Positions 1-12,727 of a stretch of 64,000 nt of DNA are shown here, piece after piece. The translations under genes and the position numbers were made by a program. The stretch is from assembly GCA_013398275.1 (NCBI GenBank), contig VZSE01011451.1, forward strand, positions 107,097 to 171,096. The letters are read 5' to 3'. A model generated the notes under the pieces. The model was not told the origin of the DNA and ran no database searches. It was given only the letters and a program-made list of their open reading frames with translations. The first letter of the stretch is position 1. Every line of letters begins with the position of its first letter. This DNA is from Promerops cafer (Eukaryota; Chordata; Aves; Passeriformes; Nectariniidae).

Positions 1-221
1 TTTGGGAGGTGGCCTGGAAGGGGGACAATGCCCAGTTGGCAGAGTGGATGGGAATGCTGTTTTGGGAAGGATGCAAGGACACCAGGGATGGGAAACATGG
101 CAGTAAGGGCACGGCCAGATTGCACCAACTGGCCTTAGAGCCAGGAAATGCATCTGGGAATCTCTTCCAAAGGTGCACAAGCACTTGGCAAACCCTGTCC
201 AAGGCCTGGTGCAGGCACCTA

Positions 222-690
222 CACAGGATGCCTCAGGTTTTAGCTTTTATATTTTTCAGATTCTGTGCTGCTTTAGTGTGTAGCTCTGAGCTTCATATTA
301 GGGGATGGCAGCTCTCTTCACAGAACAGGTAGGTAGACAGAGTAATTACTTTTCTAGCTTGGGCCAAGGACAAGTGATCCAAATTTCAGGCCCAAGAGCA
401 TAAACAACGTGGACTGAAGAAAGAAAAACTAGAAGGATGGGACTTCATAACCTAAATCTATAATTGGACAACTAACTCCAATATGCTAATGGACCAGAAC
501 TTACAAAAGTGAGAGACCTCGTGACCATTGTCCATTTTGTGACCATTTTGGGTCCATCTTGGGTGTAGCCCTGGTTGGGCCCTTGTACTGCCCAAGGTGT
601 ATCCATTGAGGCCTTCTAATAAATCCCTGCTTTATTCTTTAACTCCATCTAGCCTCTGTTCTGGGTCAGCCTTGACAAGGCATCACATGG
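222..690 (+). mobile_element. Solo LTR of an avian endogenous retrovirus
   Basis: This stretch can be followed along its length against 25606-26022, in the same order and strand, although the two copies have diverged. Shared landmarks are an early block near 228-250, a block around a 'ctcgtgacca' core near 519, a polyadenylation signal AATAAA at 618-623 and a following 'tctagcctctgtt' motif near 648-660. The AATAAA near the 3' side fixes the + orientation. No retroviral reading frames are visible beside it, so it is called a solo LTR. The outer ends are approximate. ERVL- or ERVK-type cannot be decided from the sequence alone. Confidence 0.65.
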
Positions 691-2598
691 ACACACATGG
701 ACACCTCTGCCTGCTCCTGAGCCAGGCCCAGCTCAGCCACCACAGTCACAGCACTCCCAGGCAGCAGCAGGGGGCTGGAAGGGCACCTGCTCCCACAAGT
801 GACAGCTGAGACCTCTTGTGACAGCAGCAGGAGCCTCGGGGCTCTGCTGTCTGCGAGTCACTCAGACCCAGAAGGCACCTCTGAGACACGGCCTCCTCCT
901 TCCCTGGGACTTCCAGTCCTGCACAGAAAGTGCAGCTAACCCCAGCTCCCGGGAAACCTTTCCCTCTGCAAATGGATGGCATTAGGAATAATGCCATGGA
1001 TTTTTTATTTAATTTTGAGCTCACAGGCACTACTCGAATTGCTTTTCTTAACAAGTGTGACAGACAGAAACACCTCTTTAATGGAAGCAAAGACTCTCCA
1101 ATAACAAGATGATTTCAGAATGCTGGAGCTTGAGGAAAAACCACAAATCCCGAGTGGTGATGGCATTCCAGGAGCAGAAGTCACTGGCTGTCACTCAGCC
1201 CTGTCCCTAACCTGGATGCTGTAGCAGTACCGTGGGTGTTTCTGCCTTCAGTGCTTTGCAGAGTCAATCCTTGGTGCCTGTGCCCAGGGCACAATTAACT
1301 ACTCCAATAATCTAATATCAACTTATAGATCTTTCAATAGTCATCCAGGATCACAATCTAATTAAGACTACAAATGAGTTAATCATGTGTGATGAAGTCT
1401 TCTAAGAAAATTACACCCAAGACTTCCATTCTGTTGGAGCGGCAGATACTTCTGACAGAGCCCCAAAGCAGAGACTAAAAGAGTGGTGATTAAATGGAGT
1501 GATGGGCATTAAAAAAACAAAGCTTTGTAGGTTTCAAAGAAGGAGGCTACCTATAATCTGCAGCTTGGAGTGCTGATTTATTTGAAACAAATTTGATTTG
1601 ACAGATTCTCTTGAAATATCTGGTAATTCTACAAACCACTCAGTGACCAGCAGTTGAAAGAGACCTATTGAGTTTCTCCCACTGGAGCAAAATGTCTAAT
1701 TTTGAGCAGTGGGGCAGTGAAACACACACCAGGACCCCTCGTGGTCACAGCCAAAAAGGGCCAAGGAGAAGTGACAAACTTTTTGAACCTCCAAACCAGC
1801 AACGGGAGCGACCCAGCCCCGTAAATAACGTGTGCCTGACATTCCACAGGGTTTGAAAGGTCTGTTCCTTGGCTTCATCCTGTGCCATGGATGCATCATT
1901 TGCTGTGCTCTCACGCTAAAAATGACTGCAGTCATTAGGAACAATTTATGCTCAGGGAAATAATTACAGTCATTAATGGGGCTGCAAAGCAGAGGCTCTC
2001 AGGGAGCAGGAGTGGAGTGGTGGCAGTGCCCGTGCGTGCGCCGTGACGGATAGGCACAGCAATTATGGTGTTCCCAGGATTGGGCATCCCAAATAACTCA
2101 AATCCAGGCTCAGGAGGCAGCCAATAACTGGAAAGTCCAAGGGGTGTTTGGGAAAATCCAGTGGGATGACAAGAAAAGCCACAGCAGTGCCTGGGAGAGT
2201 TGGCTGGACACAGAGCAGGGGGGAGTCCCCAGAAGTCACCACTGACCGCAGCTGGCAGTTTTAGATCTGCTGATAGTGATTAGTGAGTGGTGACAGTGGC
2301 TATTAATGAGGTCATGTCTGGCTTTTGGACCATCACTTCACAGAAACACAGTCCAATATGGAATTGGAAATGTTTGCAAATGTCTGCAAAGGGATCCCAA
2401 GCTGGACTCACAAGTGTTGGAGGCAGCTGATGGCGTAGGCAGGACTCAGCTGTGTGGAGGAGATGGCTCATCCTCTGGGGTAGCTCTCCCAGTGGAAAAT
2501 AAAGGTTGAAGGAAATCTGGAAGCATCCAATGGGAATGACATTTTCAGGGCAGGTCACACGATGTGACCCAGGGAACACTGGCCTAAGGAAATCAATG
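691..2598. other. Unique noncoding sequence
   Basis: No repeat family or recognisable exon is seen. The part from 1290 to 1640 is AT-rich, and a short CpG-containing patch lies near 2025-2050. A minus-strand frame at 746-1090 (114 codons) is cysteine-rich but matches nothing I know and has no supporting signals. Confidence 0.5.
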
Positions 2599-2673
2599 AG
2601 GACAGGAGGAGCTGGACTCGATGATCCTTGTGGGTCTCTTCCAACTCAGGATACTCTGTGATTCTGTGTGTGA
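2599..2673 (+). mobile_element. CR1 LINE 3' end, CR1-C/F-like
   Basis: Short 5'-truncated copy carrying the block 'ggagctggactcgatgatcc' and ending in the octamer-like 'attctgtg' tail typical of CR1 3' termini. Confidence 0.8.
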
Positions 2674-4120
2674 TTTCCAGGAAAGTCCTGCCTGGATTTC
2701 CTATTTCTGTGAAAAGCATGGGATTATTGGCAGTTAGCTAATAAAGCTCATTTGGGTTGTCTGGACAGTCTCCTAAAGATTTAATACATTGCTTAAAAGA
2801 GTGGATTTGGAAAGGACACTGGTCAGTGAAATTGGCCAGTGGTTGATTGATAATACAAATATGTTGATTGATAACACAAATATGTGCTGTTTTCACTGAG
2901 ACCAACTAGGAAAGGAAGTTTAACCCAGCCCACGGCAGTTCCTATTTAAAGCAAATCTATTCCATCCCCTAAAAAGGAGTCTGAAGTCAGCCTTGCTGGG
3001 TACTCTGGCCACACGTATGAGTTTCAGACCATCTACAGCCCTTGGTGACCAAGTTATACCCCTGGGGACCAAATTCCCAGCTGCCTTTAGAGGCAGACTG
3101 AAAAATATCTTGTTTCTTCAGCAGAGAAATGACTGATCCTGTTTGTGTCCCCGTGTTGCTTGCAAGTCCCTGGGCCTGCATTGACTTCCAGACTGAATTT
3201 TGCCAATTCAGCAGCTGGGATCTTGTTGTGATTGAACTTGATAAATTAAGTGGCCTTTTAGGGCAGGGGATGTCCCTGGTGTTTATTTAGTGAGCCAGAC
3301 TAAATCAATCCACGGTGTTGTACACAAATGGGGAATTTTACTGTCCCTGCTTGCCTTGGGATTCCCCTTGGTGACAGGCAAGGTGTGACCAGAGGGAGAA
3401 GCACACAAGCAGGGGGTTGGTGGGGAAAGAAGAGGCCAAACCATCACAAAAGATTATGTCCTGCCAAACTTCCCATGTGGCTGAATTAAGCAAAATTAAT
3501 TAACTGGCTTGAGAATGATGGTGCTGTGGCCACTTGTCTCCAAGGGCTCCTTAGGTGGGAATGAAGGACCAGCAGCATTGTCCCACCTTCAGTAAGACCC
3601 TGAGTGCCAGGAGGATGAATATAATAGATATAATAATATTAATATAAATAACATAATAATATATGTATATTATTACATTAAGTATGCAAAGTGCTCAGAT
3701 GTTACCAAAATACAAGTGGTGGTGCTTTCAGCTGCAGGATGACCAGAGAGGAGGGAAATTACCACGCTGGGGTAAAACAGGACACAGAGGTTACGTGGCT
3801 TCTCAGGCCTTGGTGCTGCCTCCCAGGCTTCAGCATTTCTCTAAATAGTTTGTTTAATAAATAGGTCTTTTGGTTCTGGAGCCCCTCCCTGCTGATTTCC
3901 AGCAGGTGTGACATGGAACATGGTGGCAGGAGGCAGCACGGCCAGACTGGCAGCGTGGAAAGGCCTAATTAACAGGGAAACAACCCAGCAACCAGGAAGG
4001 GAATCTGAAGAGGCAGCATGGAGAGATTAAGGCAGCCAGGAGACTGCCAGGGAATCAATCCATACAGGCACGGGAAGAAGAACTGAGGCCATCTGCAGAG
4101 ATGAACATGGATGGCAACGG
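2674..4120. other. Unique noncoding sequence with an AT-rich tract
   Basis: No gene is recognised. It holds two nearly identical short segments near 2845-2882 ('ttgattgataa' followed by 'acaaatatg', twice) and the AT-rich tract listed separately at 3616-3680. Confidence 0.5.
3616..3680. repeat. AT-rich low-complexity tract (ATA/AAT)
   Basis: Almost pure A and T built from 'ataat' and 'atata' words with no fixed period. A degenerate microsatellite is the simplest reading. Confidence 0.75.
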
Positions 4121-4170
4121 CCACAGAGTGGTTACAGTTGGAAGGGACCTTAAAGATCAACTCATTCCAC
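4121..4170 (-). mobile_element. CR1 LINE 3' terminal fragment
   Basis: Reverse-complemented CR1-J-like terminus: 'cagagtggtt' followed by 'ttggaagggaccttaaagat'. Only about 50 bases are left and it ends abruptly, so this is a very short 5'-truncated insertion. Confidence 0.75.
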
Positions 4171-6150
4171 TAGGCCACATGCAAGGAAAATACACGTATT
4201 TTTATCCCTGCGTTGCTGGGACAAAGCCACACAGGACCTGAGTAGGAGTGGTGCCAATGGCAATTCCCAAACCACACCTATCTGGTGATTTTGAGACTGA
4301 AATTAAAAATGGGGGAGTTGACTGGGCAGTCTCCCGAGGGTCTTTCCAAACTGAAATCCTCTGCGACTCTGGGAAATGCCCGGAGTGGGGAAGGTTGTGT
4401 CCGGTCAAAGCCATGCAGTCCAAATCCAGGCGGGAATGTGGGCTCCAGGAATCCCTGGCAAAGCAAAGGACAGGCAGCCCTGCTTGGAAAGACAGCCAAA
4501 AGTTTGACAGCAAAGACAAAATGCAGAGAAATTCCACAAACTTGCTTTCCACAGGGAATTGGGCAACAGCTCAGGAGGAAGGCCGAGAAACAAGGCTCTC
4601 TTCCCCCTGGAGATTGGTCACTTGCAATGTGGCCACAGAGCACAGACAGTCCCCAGGAGCAGGGAGGAGAAAGCCAAACCAGCCACGTTGGCATTAACTT
4701 TGGCCCCTCCAATCCAGGAAAAATGTCCAAACAGGAAGATAGAAATACAAAAAAACCATGAAAAGGAGAGGTGCAACAGCCCACACGGAGCAGAGGGAGC
4801 CAAGCTGCAGACAGACGAAGTATCCTAAGGCTGTTTTCCTGCCCGAGGCAGCAGAGCTCTGTTCACCCTGGCTGCCCTGCAGAGGATGAGTTTAGGGCTG
4901 AAACTGTTCCATTTTAGAAGCATTAAAGGCTTTTTTTGTGCTGGTGCTCAGGGCAGAGCAGGCGCTGGCCCTGGGTCTGTTCATGCTCACGGGACCAGGT
5001 GGAAGTTGCATCTCCACAATCCCTGCAGGCAGCAGAGAGTGAGTGAGGCTCCTTCCCTCTCCACTCTGCTCCTGCCACGATGCAAGGAGTTGGAGGCAGG
5101 ATGGCCTACTTGTGTCATGCCCTGAAAGCCTCTTTCTGCTCAGCCAAGGCATCTCCACGCTCCGAGGCTCCTGCTCTGCCTGTTGGAACTGTCTGAAAGG
5201 ATTTTGTTACCCCCCTCTTCCGTCCCCTCCTGTCCCCCACTCGTCCCCTTGGCTCACCTGGAGCTGGGAGGGCTACAAAAGCATTTTGAGAGATCCAGTA
5301 GGAACAGAAAGCAGAGGCTGGATCGTTCTCATCCCATGGTTTTGCCATGGGAGAGGGAGATGTGGTGGAGAAGCATCCCTTGGCATCACATTCCTGAGAA
5401 ACAGGGATCCAGGTGCTCTCCTTGATGAGATGTAAATCCACTGGTACCATTAGTGTCCCTCCAGGCTGAGGGCAGGATTATGGAAATCATTCTCTCCTCT
5501 CTCCCCTCAAGGAAGGATGGGAGAACTGAACTTTTGGGGATATGGCCCTTTTTTTTTTGGTGAAGGTATTTATTTATTTACCCACTTAGCCAAAAGTATG
5601 TGAGGGATGAGCATTTCCAAAGCTCTCAGAATCAGCAACTCTGCTCCTTCCCTGATTTTGGAGGTACAACCCTTGCTGACTTCCGTGGGAGCCGAGACAG
5701 CCCAGCTCTGCAAAATACAGCCCTGAAAGTGTGAGTTCTATTAATCCTTATTTTTAAAAGATTTTTATAAAAACTATTACCACACACATTATCACAGGTT
5801 TTTGGCACAGCCCCTACAAAACCAAAGGCATTTTCACTGCACCTTGGGAGACATTCATAAAGAACATACAGCCTGTGTTACTGAGCTCTCACAGATATTT
5901 CTTGGTCCTTTACCTGCAGCTGTGGCCTCAGAGCTGTGACTGATTCCATTTAAGGCCCTTTATTTCCAGCTACGATGTGGTCTCATTTAACCAGCCCTGT
6001 CCACCCCCCTCCCCACATTCCATGTGGCTGATGGGACTCTGGGCTGCTGCTGCTGCTGGAGCTGGGAGACACAAGGAGCAAACCCCACAATTAGACAGAC
6101 AGGTAATGACATTTCCCCTCTCCCATGGGTGAAGAGTGGTTGTCACATTG
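4171..6150. other. Unique GC-rich noncoding sequence
   Basis: Overlapping open frames of 149-168 codons occur on both strands at 4248-4784, which is what stop-poor GC-rich DNA gives by chance. The translations show no domain I can name. A short CTG run lies at 6045-6060 and a T run near 5550. Confidence 0.5.
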
Positions 6151-6538
6151 ACTTCCCTGAGGAAGAGGCTGAGGGAGCTGGGGGTGTCCAGCCTGGAGAA
6201 GAGAAAGCTCCAGGGAGAGCTTAGGGCCACTTCCAGCACTTACAAAAAGAGGGAGAGGGACTTTTTACGTGGGAAATAGTGATAGGATAAGGGGCAATGA
6301 TTTTAAACTAAAAGAGGAGAGATTTAGGTTAGATGTGAGGAAGAAATTGTTCCTTGTGAGGGTGGGGAGGCCCTGGCACCGTGCCCAGAGCAGCTGTGGC
6401 TGCCCCTGGATCCCTGGAAGTGTCCAAGGCCAGGTTGGATGGGGCCTGGAGCAGCCTGGGACAGTGGAAGGTGTGGTTGGAACGAGATGTCCTTTAAAGT
6501 CCCTTCCAGCCCAAACCATCCTGTGGTTCTGTGGTTCC
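6151..6538 (+). mobile_element. CR1 LINE, J-like, 3' part
   Basis: Starts with the 'gctgagggagctgggggtgt' block and runs through the 'aggaagaaattgttccttgt' block to a degenerate tail of two 'ctgtggttc' units. The segment between the 'gagagctta' block and the 'ataggataagg' block is shortened relative to other copies here. Confidence 0.92.
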
Positions 6539-8382
6539 CTGCTGCTGAGTCTTCCCTGGATGGAAGTAGTTGAACACACTGCACACCTGCCACTTCTTCT
6601 GGAAGCTGCTCTGCCTTAGGATGGGTCAAAATGGAGATGCCATTCAAGATTTGTCCACTTATTGTCCACTAAGACAAGGCCTTGTGGCATCACGTGTGCT
6701 GCTCTTCAGAACACACGCTGGGAGAGGGGCCAGGCTGCTCAGGATTGCATCCAGATGGATTTTAATAATCTCAGGGCAAAGAGACTCCACTGAAAAACAC
6801 AAGGGGTAACCAGTGTGGGGCACTGTGAGCAGGATCACAGTCAGACCATCCCTCCTGTCCACAAGCACCTTGTGCTGTGAGGTGCCCAGAGATCCTCGAG
6901 GAAGAGCATCCCTGACAGGTGGGTTCCCAGCACAGCAAGGTAAATTTGCAGCTCCTGGGGGAAGAGCTGTGGCCTTGCCACCACCTCGGGATGCTCCATC
7001 CACCAACACCTCATCCCACCAAGAGCAGGGCCCCTCTCCTCGCTGCAGACCTGGCTGAGAAAGCCTGGCCAGTGTCTACACATGAACATCACCACCATAA
7101 TCATTGCCCCCGGGAGCACATCGAGAGGAGTGGATGGGAAGGGAAGGGCCTCACCATCATCACAGAAGTGACAGTGATCCCTGGTCAGCCTGATCTCGGG
7201 GGGACTGAGTCCCACAGCCGAAGGGCAGCTGTGCAGGAGGTCTGACCCTGCTGCACTCCAGCAGTTCACCCCGGGCCTCCTCAGTGCCAGCCTGCCTGGG
7301 GACCTGAGCTGTCTCACTTGGTCACATCACGGGGGCAGCAGACAGATGATTTACAGAGAGCTCTCCTCCCTAACTTCATACATTTTGTATTTCACTCATC
7401 CTGGTGCCTTCCCGCTGCTCCCTGGGTAGTGCAGCTCCTGCCATTTCTTAGAGCAAAACCTCTTCAAACCGTGAAGAAACATTTTCCTCTTGAATGTCCC
7501 ACCTTTAAGGCACCACCCCATCACTGTCCCTGCCCTGTGCTAATTCCAACAGTGCTCCTGGGAACCACCTGAGCCAATGCTACTGGCCTAAAGTCACACC
7601 TAAAATCACACCCTGGCACTGCCTAATCCATCCATACAGCTGGAGTCTGCAGGTGGGTCATGGAAATGGTGGAACAGCTGATATTTCAAGCCAATTTCAG
7701 GCACTTTGAAGACTTTCCTCTCTCTTTTTTTCCACCTTTTTTCTTTTCCAAAAGCAGAGTGACTTTCATTATGCTGCTCCAGAGCTGGAAACCTCTGGGG
7801 TAGAGCAGGGGGTTCTGTGCTCCAGCACTCCAGACTGGTCACTGATGGGACCTCTCTTTTCTCCATGAATAAATCAGGACTCTGCTTTCCATCTCCTCTG
7901 GGAATGTTCAAAAAGCCCCTTCCTGCACTCAGGCAGGAATTCTGTTTAATTCGTGCCAGTGGGGAATTTCCAAAAAAACAGTATCAAAATCCCATCAATC
8001 TGAAGAAAGCAACAAGAAAAGGAAGACCCCCTGCCCACAGGGAGACTCCAGATGATGGAGAGTGTGAGGTGTCTCTGCCCAGATCCAAGCTGTCACCTCC
8101 CTCATCAGCACACCTGATGCAGCATCAGAGAAAAGAGGGGTTCAGCACTGACATTTTGGGTTCTCTAAGTTAAATATTCCACAGAAAATATCCAGTTACC
8201 CCTCAGATACCCAACCTGTGTGCTCCACACTTTGGTCTCTGGAATGATGCCCACACACAAGAGGTGAATCATCACTGACCCAAACAAATCCCCAAATATG
8301 AACCATCCCCATCTGAGCTTAGATACCCCGGGGTCCTGGGCTAAGGCAGCTTCCACAAGGAGAATGCATGGAACTGTTGGAA
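6539..8382. other. Unique noncoding sequence
   Basis: No repeat family recognised. Around 6840-7260 is a moderately GC-rich stretch with frames open on both strands but no recognisable product or paired splice signals. Confidence 0.45.
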
Positions 8383-8614
8383 TGAGTCCAGAGGAGGCCA
8401 TGGAGATGCTCCAAGGGCTGGAGCCCCTCTGCTCTGGAGCCAGGCTGGGAGAGCTGGGGGTGTTCCCCTGGAGAAGAGAAGGATCCAGGGAGAGCTCAGA
8501 GCCCCTTCCAGGGCCTAAAGGGGCTCCAGGAGAGCNTGTCCCTGCCATGGCAGGGGGTGGAACAGGATGCTCTCTAAGGTCCCTTCCAACCCAAACTGCT
8601 CTGAATCTCTGATT
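8383..8614 (+). mobile_element. CR1 LINE, J-like, with internal gap at an N
   Basis: The 5' part (8390-8535) matches the region also seen at 15488-15630. It then jumps at the ambiguous base 8536 directly to the 3'-terminal block 'tgtccctgccatggcagggg'. The roughly 200 bases that other copies have between these blocks are missing. The tail is degenerate. Confidence 0.9.
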
Positions 8615-9517
8615 GTACCAATCATGCAACATCATTACTAAACAGGATCCTTTATTGTGTGTCTGTTTGGGTTTTTTGTTGTTTGGGGTTTTTTTTTTGC
8701 TTGTTTGGTTTTGCATTTTTCAGTTTTGTTGGTTCTTAGTGTTCACGGCACCTCAGATGAAGTTTCTTGTTTGTTTCAAATTTAAAAGTTCTTCAGCTTT
8801 AGGGAAAAAAAAGAAACCAGTAAAAATAAAAGAACACTAAATGGGTGATTAGTTCAAATCATATGCCGAGTGGTAAAAAAATGGATAAACTATCAGCACT
8901 GTGCCCAGAACGAAGCTCTCTCAACTCCTTGTCCCAGTCAGGCTACTCACAGATGAAATCTTCTGTGCAGATTTGTTTTCAGGGGGAAAAAGAATCACTC
9001 TGGTTACAGCAGGAAGAGAGTTTAGAGTAGAATTGCTATTTCCCAGTGGTGCTGGGGGCTCTTACACTAAATCACATTACTGCAATTTAAAATACAACCA
9101 CACATCTGCTGAGGCTTGGGTATTGCTCACATGTGTGTTTTTTAGTCCAAGGCAGGTATTCTTTTGTGAATTTTTCCTCCTCTCTGGGATGTAAAAGGAA
9201 GCTGAATTCCTTTGCATTTTCCATGGATTCTCCTGCCTGTGCAGTTGGTTACCAAAGCTCAGCTGCTTTGTGCTAATTTCTTAACCTGGTTTTGTGGCAG
9301 GGTCCCAGGTGGATTGAACTAATTTGGAATAAGGCATGTCTGATTCTGGAATAGGAGCATCAACACAGGGAATTAATTACGAACCACTAATGTCAAGTGC
9401 ACAGTCCAGAATAAGTCCTTGGATAGATGAAGCTTAAGGCCATCATCTCTAATTTTTCTCAAAAGCAAACTACATTTTTTCCTTGTCTGTGTCTTGATCT
9501 GCCTGTCAGGAAATAGG
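8615..9517. other. Unique noncoding sequence with a T/G-rich tract
   Basis: 8661-8735 is strongly T/G-rich low-complexity DNA ('tttgggttttttgttg' style). The rest is unassigned; no exon is seen. Confidence 0.5.
8661..8735. repeat. T/G-rich low-complexity tract
   Basis: Made of runs of T separated by G, GG or GC with no fixed period. Confidence 0.7.
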
Positions 9518-9602
9518 TTCCCTGCCCATGCCAGGAGGGTTGGAACTGAAGGATCTTTAAGGTCCCTTCCAACCCAAACCATCCTGTGATTTTATGGCTA
9601 TG
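9518..9602 (+). mobile_element. CR1 LINE 3' end, J-like
   Basis: Carries 'ccttccaacccaaaccatcc' and a short degenerate tail. About 85 bases remain after 5' truncation. Confidence 0.85.
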
Positions 9603-9795
9603 AAATGGCCACACAGATATTTTGTCCTCACCTCATTCCAACCTCTGATCACTCAAGATCCCCTCTGTGAACGGGGTGCTCAAAGTCCTTCCTACACTTA
9701 GGGCTTGATCTTGGCCTGGAAGTCAGCAGGATTATTTGTCTAAAGACTTACTCAGATCACAGTCCCCACCTTATCAGAGTTCAGCCAAATACAGA

Positions 9796-10048
9796 TCATA
9801 GAATTCCAGAATGGTTTGGGTTGGAAGGGACCTTAAACATCACCTTGTTCCAACCCCAACACCTTCCACTATTCCAGGCTGCTCCAAGCCCCATCCAGCC
9901 TGGCCTTGGACACTTCCAGGGATCCCAGGGGCAGCCACAGCTTCTCTGTGCCAGGGCCTCACACCCTCACAGGGAAGAATTCCTTCCCAGTATCCCATCT
10001 ATCCCTGCCCTCTGGCAGGGGGAAGTCACTCCCCTCTTGTCCCATTTG
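9796..10048 (-). mobile_element. CR1 LINE, J-like, 3' part
   Basis: Begins with the reversed tail 'atcatagaattccagaatgg' and continues through the 'ggccttggacacttccaggg' block to the 'ccctctggcaggggga' block. It lacks a few bases around 'cttctctg/tgccagggcc' that most copies contain. Confidence 0.93.
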
Positions 10049-11114
10049 TTTAGCTCTGGGTGCAAATTACAGCACCTCCTGTGCAGCAGCTTAAGCAGGT
10101 CAAATTGAAATCCCAAAAGTTTTCTTGTCATGAAAACCTTGGATTGTGGGTGTGTTGGCTGACAGAAACAACCCTTTTACCCTGGGACCCCCATGCACTG
10201 GGTTTCCAGCAGATTTCCAGATGTCTTTTCAAACCCCTTCAATCCCTTCTCAGAGCAACCACTGTCCTGCAACCTGAAAGGAATTTTCCACTCAGGTACT
10301 CCAAAATCCTCCTTGTTCTCCTTGCAAAACTTCACACCTGCAGGTGGCTGCCATGAATGCACGAACTTGCTTTTCTCAACCTCCTCTCACCATCCCACCT
10401 CAGCCCCCAGTGGTTGAAGGACAACGACCCAGGACATGGCAGTGACCTTAATCAACCCCACCAGGCTCTTCTGCAAAGCTGAGGACAGCAAAAATTCACC
10501 AGTCTTAGCTGAAAACTCCTGGAAACAGAGAAATCCTGAATTTGGCTGTGAGTTCTCCCACCCTAAGAACTCTGCAAACTTTGGATTTTCCTCCTTCCTG
10601 TTAACCCCATCTTTTTTTTTTTTTGGGAACAAAAAAGTGATGGAGCTTAAAAAGACGAATTACCTGATCTGCAAATTCAATAAAGTTCAAACGCTCCATA
10701 AACGCGGCATGAGTTTTAACAGTATTTAATGGTTTGCATTAATTAATAAGTCTTTAAAGATGTCAGACATTTGTAGATTTAAAAACTTTATAACTTTCAA
10801 TAAATTCAGTGGGGCTTAATGAATTCCTGCAGATTTACACAGCTTTGGAAACACACTCCCTCTCAAACAACTTCACCAATGTTTGTGATTTTAAGAGAAA
10901 GGAAGAAAGACAAGAAGGTAAAAAGAATAAGAGTGGGGAGGAAAAGGAGACAACTTATTAGGTTGTGATTTACTATGAAAAAGATTTATTTTTCATTTAA
11001 TTTCAATACTTTGTTGCTTGATTGATTGGTTTTTTTGAGCAATTCTCTGAAGAACTGTTGATGCAATGAGGGGTGGGGAGCTCTGCAAACCTCCATGTCT
11101 CTGTACACAGACTC
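10049..11114. other. Unique noncoding sequence, AT-rich in its second half
   Basis: 10600-11030 is AT-rich and contains a T run at about 10612-10624. The stretch around 10700-10830 (homeobox-like TTAATTAATAA words, 'cattaattaataag') resembles a conserved noncoding element in texture only. Confidence 0.45.
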
Positions 11115-11766
11115 AAAGGATCATTTAGGTTGGAAAAGACCTCTGAGACCATCGAGTCCAACCTGTGACCGATCCCCACCTTGTCACCAGCCCAGAGCAC
11201 TGAGTGCCACCTCCAGACATGAAAACCTCCAGGGACAGGGACTCCCACACCTCCCTGGGCAGCCCCTCCCAGTGCTTGGCAACCCTTACCAGGAAGAAAT
11301 TCCTCCTGATGCCCAACCTGAACCTCCCCTGGTGCAGTTTGAGGTTCTGTCCTCTCATCCCGTCCCTGTTCCCTGGGAGCAGAGCCCGACCCCCCTGGCT
11401 GTCCCCTCCTGTCAGGGAGTTGTGCAGAGCCACAAGGTCCCCCCTGAGCCTCCTTTTCTCCAGGCTGAGCCCCTTTTCCAGCTCCCTCAGCCTCTCCTGG
11501 TGCTCCAGCCCCTTCCCCAGCTCCATTCCTTTCCCTGGACACGCTCCAGCCCCTCCAGGTCTCTCTTGTCAGGAGGGTCCCAGAGCTGTCCCCAGCACTG
11601 GAGGTGTCCCAGCAGTGCCAGCACAGGGGACAGGCACTGCCCTGGCCCTGCTGCCACCCCAGAGCTGGCACAGCCCAGGTGCCTTTGCCCTCCTGCCCAC
11701 CTGGCCTCATGTTCAGGCACTGTTGACCAGCACCACCAGGTCCTTCCCTGCTGGGCAGTTTTCCAG
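11115..11766 (-). mobile_element. CR1 LINE, Y/E-like, long copy
   Basis: The longest CR1 fragment in the window (about 650 bases). It starts at the reversed 3' end 'tttaggttggaaaagacctc' and extends into a region around 11580-11760 that most other copies lack. The open frame of 277 codons on the minus strand (11003-11836) runs through this and is not a host gene. Confidence 0.95.
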
Positions 11767-12562
11767 TCAAACATATCCATATCAGTATCTGGATTTGTAT
11801 GCATATCCACACAGCTGTGCACACACTCACACACAAATATATATTTAATATCTAAATTTTGCTGGTATTATTTCTGAAGGAAACTACTCCAGAAATCCAA
11901 TTCCACACACGTGTCCTAAAGGTCAACTTCTTACATCCATTTGGGATGAACACAAAGACTGGATATTCCGATTCCTCCCCACACTTTTGGTAATTACAGA
12001 TTTCGGAGAAGCTCTTTGCCCGGAGGGAAGCAAAGTGAGACGCAGGGGCAGGGCTGAAAGCAGAGCAGGGGGAGGAAAGAGAACATAACTCATCCTCATG
12101 GGCTGGGATTTATCCTGAAATAACTTCCTGTGCTCGTGACGGAAGAAGGACGAGAGGAATCATAAAAACAATGAGTGCAGAGAGGGGAATGAGCCTTGGC
12201 TCTGGCTTGTACAGGGAATTCTTCTCCCAGGCATCTCACCAGCCTTCAAGTCGGGATCACTCATCCCACTCCTACACACCGGATATACAAATCCCAGGAA
12301 ATGGTCCCTGGAATGCTGTCCCTGCCTTTGTAAAGGCTGCTCCATGAGGGATGAGCAGGGATTGCCACAGGACCTGTTGGCTGCTCTCAGGTGATGGGGC
12401 TGGAGAACAAATCACAGGGGAAATCACTGCAGGTCCCAGAGGGTTGGCACGGCCTTTTCTTAGTCATCATCACCACACAAAAATCAGAGCGGAGGCCCCA
12501 CAAAGAAATGGGATGGTGCCAGTGCACGTCAGGATCTTCCCACAGCTTGACCAGCAGGAACG
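11767..12562. other. Unique noncoding sequence
   Basis: A short alternating stretch near 11770-11850 ('catatcc', 'acacactcacacacaaatat') leads into ordinary unique DNA. No exon seen. Confidence 0.45.
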
Positions 12563-12727
12563 TGGAACAGGTTGTCCAGAGAAGCTGTGGCTGCCCCATC
12601 CCTGAAAGTGTCCAAGGCCAGGTTGGTTGGGGCTTGGAGCAACCTGGGATAGTGGAAGGTGTCCCTGCCCATGGCTGACCTTTAAGGTCCCTTCCCACCC
12701 AAACCATTCTAGGATTTTATGATTCTT
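12563..12727 (+). mobile_element. CR1 LINE 3' end, J-like
   Basis: Runs from the 'gtggaacaggttgtccagag' block to the tail 'attctaggattttatgattc'. The 'gggttggaatgagatgat' segment of other copies is missing after 'cccatggc'. Confidence 0.92.

Noticed and set aside
1..221. Internal retroviral sequence upstream of the first LTR
   Set aside because: No retroviral motif is visible in the 107-codon frame here, and the window edge prevents further judgement.
4248..4784. Overlapping frames of 149-168 codons on both strands
   Set aside because: Opposed open frames of similar length without family similarity fit chance in stop-poor sequence.
11003..11836. Minus-strand frame of 277 codons
   Set aside because: It lies almost entirely in a CR1 copy in its 3' region; equivalent translations recur at other CR1 copies.
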